This document shows positions 8,201 through 10,674 of a DNA stretch of 10,674 bases, piece by piece. This stretch comes from Bacteroidales bacterium UBA714 (lineage in GTDB: Bacteria; Bacteroidota; Bacteroidia; Bacteroidales; UBA932), in NCBI GenBank assembly GCA_002298075.1, contig DBLW01000023.1:1-10674 (forward strand), written 5' to 3'. The translations under genes were made by a program, and so were the position numbers. Position 1 is the first letter of the stretch, and each line of letters begins with the position of its first letter. The notes under the pieces are model-generated. The model did not search any database and had not been told where the DNA came from. It saw nothing but the letters and a program-made list of their open reading frames with translations.

Positions 8201-8416
8201 ACCACGCTCACCACTGTGCTCGGTATGATTCCTATGGCTGTCGGACGGGGAGAAGGTTCTGAGATGTGGCGCTCTCTCGGTATGGTCGTGGCCTGGGGTC
8301 TTTCTATCTCGACGCTTGTCACCTTGGTGATTATCCCTACTGTGTATGTGTCAACGGCTTCATGGCAGGAACGCCGTGCACAGAGGAAGGCCGCAAGAAA
8401 GGCGGCCAAGGCATAA
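5300..8416 (+). CDS. Efflux RND transporter permease (HAE1 family)
   Basis: Inner-membrane proton-driven pump, a homotrimer in this family, that collects substrate from the periplasm or outer leaflet. At 1038 residues it has full AcrB-like length and two internal halves, each with a large periplasmic loop: first membrane helix 13-33, porter loop to about 333, helices to about 490, a second helix near 527-547, loop to about 860, then the last five helices. The proton-relay residues are present: the Asp pair D399-D400 in IGMVVDDAIVVLENIS (helix 4) and K931 in GIVVKNGIVLIDY (helix 10). RLRPILMTTLTTVLGMIPMA (961-980) is the usual helix-11 block. The DDAIVVLEN form points to the drug/lipophile (HAE1) branch rather than heavy-metal CzcA pumps; the real substrate cannot be predicted. 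The C-terminus is a basic Ala/Lys/Arg tail (from 1022). The start ATG 5300 fits the family N-terminus (MSIYRKAVNNPVTT). Confidence 0.96.
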   Translation: MSIYRKAVNNPVTTTLVFIAMAIFGVFSLINISIDRFPKFDANFIMVMSSYPGASAADIETNLSKVLENSLNGVSDLKNITSTSKENISIISLEFVEGVDIDVATNDVRDKLDMVNSSLPDGASLPVIFKFSADDMPIMILAATAQESLPALEKILDDKLATPLARVSGVGTVSVAGAPQREIQVYCDPNKLEAYGLTVSGISGVIASENRNVPSGTVDIGSNAYSLRVQKEFTSAEQMLDIVVGYSNGRTIYLRDVARVVDGVEERYQEAYINGRQGAQIIIQKQSGANAVNVIKGVKKEMAKIAKDLPSDIQIRTVVDSSDNIINSINSLKETIIVTFLIVMLVVYLFLGRWRATFIIVLAIPISLLASLMYLWATGNTLNVISMSALSIAIGMVVDDAIVVLENISTHLEKGAKPKEAAVHATQEVGISVIASTLTMLAVFLPLTMINGMAGIMFKQLGWITSIIMIVSTVGALTLIPMLCSQFLRFKPKTGKLHDLIFGSFNKFLNWISRGYSHVIRWCVGHRTIVVCSALVIFAATIVFLYPQVKTEYFPKSDEGRITVELELPAGTGQSVTRSVAHELYAQFNEAVPEIVNCSYSLGQADSENAWAAMRNNGTHVISYNINIGSMEKRDRSSAQIADVIRGILNGYPEFKKIKVTEGGGGMGGASTVDVEVYGYDFEATDRLAREIQAKMLEDGGCSQVLLSRDEYIPEYQVDFDRTKLAVNGLNSTTAAAYLSAAMNGSTQSFYREDGDEYDIRVRYAPEFRTSIEDIENILVYNNMGSAVRIKDLGTVIEAQMPPSIERKNRERVITVSGIVADGIALSDVVEMTERTLEETEIPSELRVRIGGSYEDQQETFGDLIMLLVMIVILVYIVMASQFESFMSPFVIMFSIPFAFVGVFVGLVVTGTPLGVMGLIGVLILMGIVVKNGIVLIDYTILMRERGIDVVEATVIAAKSRLRPILMTTLTTVLGMIPMAVGRGEGSEMWRSLGMVVAWGLSISTLVTLVIIPTVYVSTASWQERRAQRKAARKAAKA

Positions 8417-8434
8417 ATTTAAAAGATAATTATT

Positions 8435-8728
8435 ATGAAAGGAATATTCATAGCCTATGACCAGGCTTACAATATGGAAATAGCTGATGTTCTCGAAAAG
8501 ACAGGCTGCCGCGGAATGACCATGTGGCATGACATTTCAGGGCGTGGCAGCGAAACCGGAGAGCCTCATCTTGGCAATCATGCCTGGCCGACAATGAACA
8601 ACGCCATTCTCTCGTTTGTTCCGGATGAGAAGGTGGATGGCATCTTGGCGGCTGTAAGGGCGATGGACGAGGAGACGCCGGCTCTCGGACTGAGGGCATT
8701 TGTCTGGAACGTCGAAAAATCATATTAG
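8435..8728 (+). CDS. Small PII-like protein, last gene of the RND operon
   Basis: A 97-residue cytoplasmic protein without signal peptide or membrane segment. The order fits the ferredoxin-like fold of PII-type signal proteins: strand MKGIFIAYD (1-9), helix about 11-24, strand CRGMTMWHD (25-33), an extended Gly/His-rich loop ISGRGSETGEPHLGNHAWP (34-52) in the place of the T-loop, strand NAILSFVP (56-63), helix DEKVDGILAAVRAMDEET (64-81), and strand GLRAFVWNVEK (85-95). Classical PII is about 112 residues; this is shorter and lacks the recognisable GlnB signatures, so I call it PII-like, not GlnB. It begins 18 bases after the pump's stop, hence co-transcription. Small PII/CutA-like proteins beside RND pumps are known in other bacteria (for example DUF3240 next to metal pumps), which supports a sensing or pump-tuning role; the ligand is unknown. 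The loop histidines (H44, H48) could bind metal, but that is speculation. Confidence 0.75.
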   Translation: MKGIFIAYDQAYNMEIADVLEKTGCRGMTMWHDISGRGSETGEPHLGNHAWPTMNNAILSFVPDEKVDGILAAVRAMDEETPALGLRAFVWNVEKSY

Positions 8729-8746
8729 CCGCCTTGCGGTATCATT

Positions 8747-8778
8747 ATTGTAAATCCAACCGTAAATCGTTATATTTG
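8747..8778 (+). promoter_or_regulatory. Upstream promoter candidate (P1) before trxA
   Basis: ATTG at 8747-8750, a 20-base spacer and TATATTTG at 8771-8778 match the Bacteroidales -33/-7 pattern (one mismatch in the -33 box). It lies 127 bases before trxA. Directly after it is a small inverted repeat, TGCGC-TATC-GCGCA (8777-8790). It could give a longer trxA leader or a separate small transcript. Confidence 0.45.
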
Positions 8779-8872
8779 CGCTATCGCGCATATATACGCT
8801 GGAGCTTCGGCAGAACTTACAAGCAAGCTTGACGTTTTGCTCTCGGCTTTTAGCTATATTTGCGGTTGGATT
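8753..8872. repeat. 15-bp inverted repeat enclosing both trxA promoters
   Basis: Bases 8753-8767 (AATCCAACCGTAAAT) are complementary to 8858-8872 (ATTTGCGGTTGGATT) at every position, 14 Watson-Crick pairs plus one T-G. The arms are 90 bases apart, and the right arm is followed by GTTTTTTA. The right arm includes the end of the P2 -7 box. In a transcript reading through from the efflux operon it could fold into a stem before a U-run. Alternatively the arms may be the ends of a 120-base miniature element, though no target duplication is seen. The enclosed bases contain no tRNA or open reading frame that I can recognise. Confidence 0.7.
8828..8862 (+). promoter_or_regulatory. Proximal promoter (P2) of trxA
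   Basis: A perfect TATATTTG -7 core at 8855-8862, preceded by CTTG at 8828-8831 with a 23-base spacer (TTTG at 8836-8839 is the alternative but only 15 bases away). Transcription would start near 8869, giving a leader of about 36 bases to the trxA start. The core is followed by CG exactly as in P1. Confidence 0.6.
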
Positions 8873-8904
8873 GTTTTTTATAATCAACATTTAAAGAAAT
8901 TATT

Positions 8905-9219
8905 ATGGCTAAAGTTATTACAGACGCTAATTTTACTGAGACATTGAATACCCAGATGCCTGTATTGGTCGATTTCTGGGCTACATGGTGCGGTCCGTGC
9001 AGGGCTATCGGTCCTGTGATTGAAGAACTTGCCGCTGAATATGAGGGAAAGGCCGTCATTGGAAAATGCAATGTTGACGAGAATGAGGATGCTCCTATGA
9101 AATACGGCATCAGAAGCATTCCTACATTGCTTTTCTTTAAGAACGGCGAGCTCGTGGACAGGCTTGTGGGAGCTGCTCCTAAGGCGGAGATTGCCGCAAA
9201 ACTTGATTCTCTCATCTGA
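8905..9219 (+). CDS. trxA: Thioredoxin
   Basis: Cytoplasmic 104-residue disulfide reductase. The complete single thioredoxin domain has the active-site WCGPC at 28-32 inside the VDFWATWCGPCR block, the buried D23, and the cis-proline P73 in IRSIPTLLFF; the length is normal for bacterial TrxA and no signal peptide is present. The start ATG 8905 sits behind an AT-rich leader (ATTTAAAGAAATTATT) almost the same as that of the PII-like gene. The gene has its own promoter (P2) and is followed after about 10 bases by the beta-barrel gene, suggesting co-transcription. Confidence 0.97.
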   Translation: MAKVITDANFTETLNTQMPVLVDFWATWCGPCRAIGPVIEELAAEYEGKAVIGKCNVDENEDAPMKYGIRSIPTLLFFKNGELVDRLVGAAPKAEIAAKLDSLI

Positions 9220-9229
9220 TTTGATGCTT

Positions 9230-9859
9230 ATGAAGCGTTTGCTTGCCGTAATGGCTTTCTGCGTACTGACTTTTACCGGTGCGCAGAATCTTTTTGCCGG
9301 AAGCTTTGGAATTGTCGGAGGCGCCGGCTTTACCGGTATGAAGGATATCAGTGGCGGGCTTGCCACCGGCTATCATGCCGGAGTTACCTATAAGTTTCGC
9401 CTGCCGCTGGGTTTTGCCTTGCAGCCTTCTCTTCTGTATCAGATGAAGAATTCCGCAATAGAGGGCGTGTTTGCCGGTGAAGAGAAATTTGATTACAGGA
9501 TGGGCTATCTGGAGCTTCCGGTGTCGTTGCAGTGGGGACCGGACCTTCTTCTTTTCCGTCCGTATCTTGATGTGACTCCTTTTGTGGGCTATGGCCTGCA
9601 TAACCGCCTTTCCGGTTCTTTCCTTGGTGAAGACAAGTGGGAAGGCATAAGCCGGCTTGAGTATGGCCTTGGGCTTGGTGCGGGCGTCGAGATTTGGAAA
9701 ATCCAGGTGACGGCACGTTATAATTGGAATTTCGGCTCTTTGTTTGATGCCGGCGGGAATGCTCCGGGGGCATCTGAAATATGGAACACAGCCAAGGAGT
9801 CCGTGCTTGAGGGAAAGAATTTCTCCGGTGTCACCCTTAGCGTGGCTTTTCTGTTCTAA
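9230..9859 (+). CDS. Small outer-membrane beta-barrel protein (PorT-like family)
   Basis: A 209-residue secreted protein of unknown specific role. The signal peptide (MKRLLAVMAFCVLTFTG..) probably ends at LFA before GSFGIVGG (about residue 24-25). The rest alternates polar and hydrophobic residues with glycine/aromatic turns, as in 8-strand barrels: GIVGGAGFTG, YHAGVTYKFRLPLGFALQPSLLYQM, YLELPVSLQW, PYLDVTPFVGYGL, LEYGLGLGAGVEIW, IQVTARYNWNFGSL, and the final strand GVTLSVAFLF ending in Phe, the usual signal for the outer-membrane assembly machinery. The LQPSLLYQ and YLELPVSLQW blocks are typical of the PorT/OMP_b-brl_2 type in Bacteroidota. ATG 9230 gives a standard MKR signal start; ATG 9224 would add two residues. 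It is packed between trxA (10-base gap) and the prenyl synthase gene (12-base gap), without visible functional link. Confidence 0.85.
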   Translation: MKRLLAVMAFCVLTFTGAQNLFAGSFGIVGGAGFTGMKDISGGLATGYHAGVTYKFRLPLGFALQPSLLYQMKNSAIEGVFAGEEKFDYRMGYLELPVSLQWGPDLLLFRPYLDVTPFVGYGLHNRLSGSFLGEDKWEGISRLEYGLGLGAGVEIWKIQVTARYNWNFGSLFDAGGNAPGASEIWNTAKESVLEGKNFSGVTLSVAFLF

Positions 9860-9871
9860 TCTGAATATACG

Positions 9872-10674
9872 ATGGACCTGAGTTCTATAAAGACATATGT
9901 CGGCCGTGACTGGGAACTGGTGCAGGAACGCATCGGGAATGTTCTGTGCAGTGACATAGACCTGCTGAACGTGACCAACGGCACTGTGCTGTCCCATTCG
10001 GGCAAGCAGCTTAGGCCACTTCTTTCCATTCTTGTGGCCAGGGCTTGCTCAGGTGGCGTGATAAACGATACTTCAGTAAGATATGCCGCTGCTTCGGAGC
10101 TTCTTCACAATGCCACTCTGCTGCATGATGATGTGGCTGATGACAGTGACAAGCGGCGTGGAGTTCCTACGATAAGGTCTCTCATGGGGCCTTCTGTTTC
10201 CGTGCTTGTCGGAGATTATTGGCTTGTAAAGGCAATGGAACTCGTATTCGGAGACCCGGTGGCTGACATAGGTGTCATAAGGCTGTTTTCGAAGACGCTG
10301 GGAGATCTTGCTGAGGGGGAGATGCTGCAGCTGCAGAAAGCGCAGAACTGCGATACGGATGAAAATGATTATCTGAAAATCATATACAGCAAGACTGCCT
10401 CGCTGTTTGAGGCGGCATGTGTCTCCGGGGCGGCTTCTGTCGGCGCTTCCGGACAGATGAGGGACGCAGCCGGAAAATACGCGGTGGCTCTCGGGCTCGC
10501 CTTCCAGATTAAGGATGACATGCTGGATTATGCCGGCACCGATACGGCCGGAAAACCTTTGGGAGTGGATGTGCTTGAACGGAAGATTACACTTCCTTTG
10601 CTTGGTGCACTGGCGGCCGTTTCTCAGCAGAAGAGCGAACATGTCCGCAGGCTTGTCAGGGAAATTGACGGAAG
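9872..10674 (+). CDS. Long-chain polyprenyl diphosphate synthase (3' end outside window)
   Basis: Head-to-tail trans-prenyltransferase that extends an allylic diphosphate with isopentenyl diphosphate; here probably for the menaquinone side chain. The visible 267 codons carry all main motifs: GKQLRP (44-49), the first Asp-rich motif LLHDDVADDSDKRRG (D86, D87, D90), the SKTASLFEA block (173-181), and the second Asp-rich motif QIKDDMLDY (D215, D216, D219), followed by GKPLGVDVLERKITLPLL. The residue five positions before the first Asp is Ala (A81, in NATLLHDD), as in octaprenyl synthase IspB, rather than the bulky aromatic of farnesyl synthases, which indicates a long product; exact chain length is not readable. 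ATG 9872 follows the beta-barrel stop by 12 bases. A usual length of about 320-330 residues means roughly 55 are missing. Confidence 0.93.
   Translation, partial: MDLSSIKTYVGRDWELVQERIGNVLCSDIDLLNVTNGTVLSHSGKQLRPLLSILVARACSGGVINDTSVRYAAASELLHNATLLHDDVADDSDKRRGVPTIRSLMGPSVSVLVGDYWLVKAMELVFGDPVADIGVIRLFSKTLGDLAEGEMLQLQKAQNCDTDENDYLKIIYSKTASLFEAACVSGAASVGASGQMRDAAGKYAVALGLAFQIKDDMLDYAGTDTAGKPLGVDVLERKITLPLLGALAAVSQQKSEHVRRLVREIDG

Noticed and set aside
8728..8740. Small hairpin (CCGC-CTT-GCGG) right after the PII-like stop as efflux-operon terminator
   Set aside because: Only a 4-bp stem (5 with a wobble) and no T-run follows; too weak to call.
8768..8857. Possible tRNA or riboswitch between the trxA promoters
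   Set aside because: No T-loop (GGTTCGA-type) sequence, no cloverleaf and no riboswitch core that I recognise.
9212..9997. Antisense open frame (261 aa) across the trxA end, the beta-barrel gene and the prenyl synthase start
   Set aside because: It spans three genes on the other strand and shows no domain, signal peptide or promoter; the plus-strand proteins are convincing.
10073..10642. Antisense open frame (189 aa) opposite the prenyl synthase
   Set aside because: The plus strand contains both Asp-rich catalytic motifs in frame; the antisense frame is a shadow.

Overview
The window looks like chromosome from a member of the Bacteroidota, most likely order Bacteroidales. The reasons are several promoter cores of the Bacteroidales type (TAnnTTTG at -7, often with TTTG about 20 bp upstream), AT-rich start regions without clear Shine-Dalgarno sequences, the family-typical style of the proteins (an AraC regulator with a long N-terminal sensor, a PorT-like small beta-barrel, a TolC/MFP/RND efflux set), and moderate GC. 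Genus cannot be fixed from this sequence alone. The overall impression is core chromosome with no phage, transposon, CRISPR, tRNA or rRNA.

Layout, left to right. (1) 1-579: the C-terminal half of phosphoglycerate kinase (pgk), ended by a strong hairpin terminator at 599-639. (2) 641-1570: a promoter immediately behind that terminator and lgt, the prolipoprotein diacylglyceryl transferase. (3) 1571-2533, minus strand: an AraC-family regulator whose stop codon directly abuts the lgt stop codon. (4) 2534-2683: a compact divergent control region with two interlocked promoters and a cluster of CCAAA/TTTGG inverted repeats. (5) 2684-8728: a four-gene plus-strand operon: TolC-like outer-membrane factor, lipoprotein membrane-fusion adaptor, HAE1-type RND pump and a small PII-like protein. 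(6) 8729-8904: an intergenic region with two TATATTTGCG promoter cores and a 15-bp inverted repeat enclosing both. (7) 8905-10674: thioredoxin (trxA), a small outer-membrane beta-barrel protein and the first 267 codons of a long-chain polyprenyl diphosphate synthase, closely spaced and probably co-transcribed.

How they fit together. The three efflux proteins should form one trans-envelope pump driven by proton flow through the RND subunit; the adaptor is a lipoprotein and so depends on Lgt activity. The divergent AraC-type gene is the obvious candidate regulator, and the palindromes between the two genes are candidate operators. The most unusual gene is the fourth in the operon: a 97-residue protein with the strand/helix pattern of PII signalling proteins, suggesting that pump activity or expression may be tuned by a small-molecule sensor. 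The rest (glycolysis, thioredoxin, isoprenoid side chain) is housekeeping.
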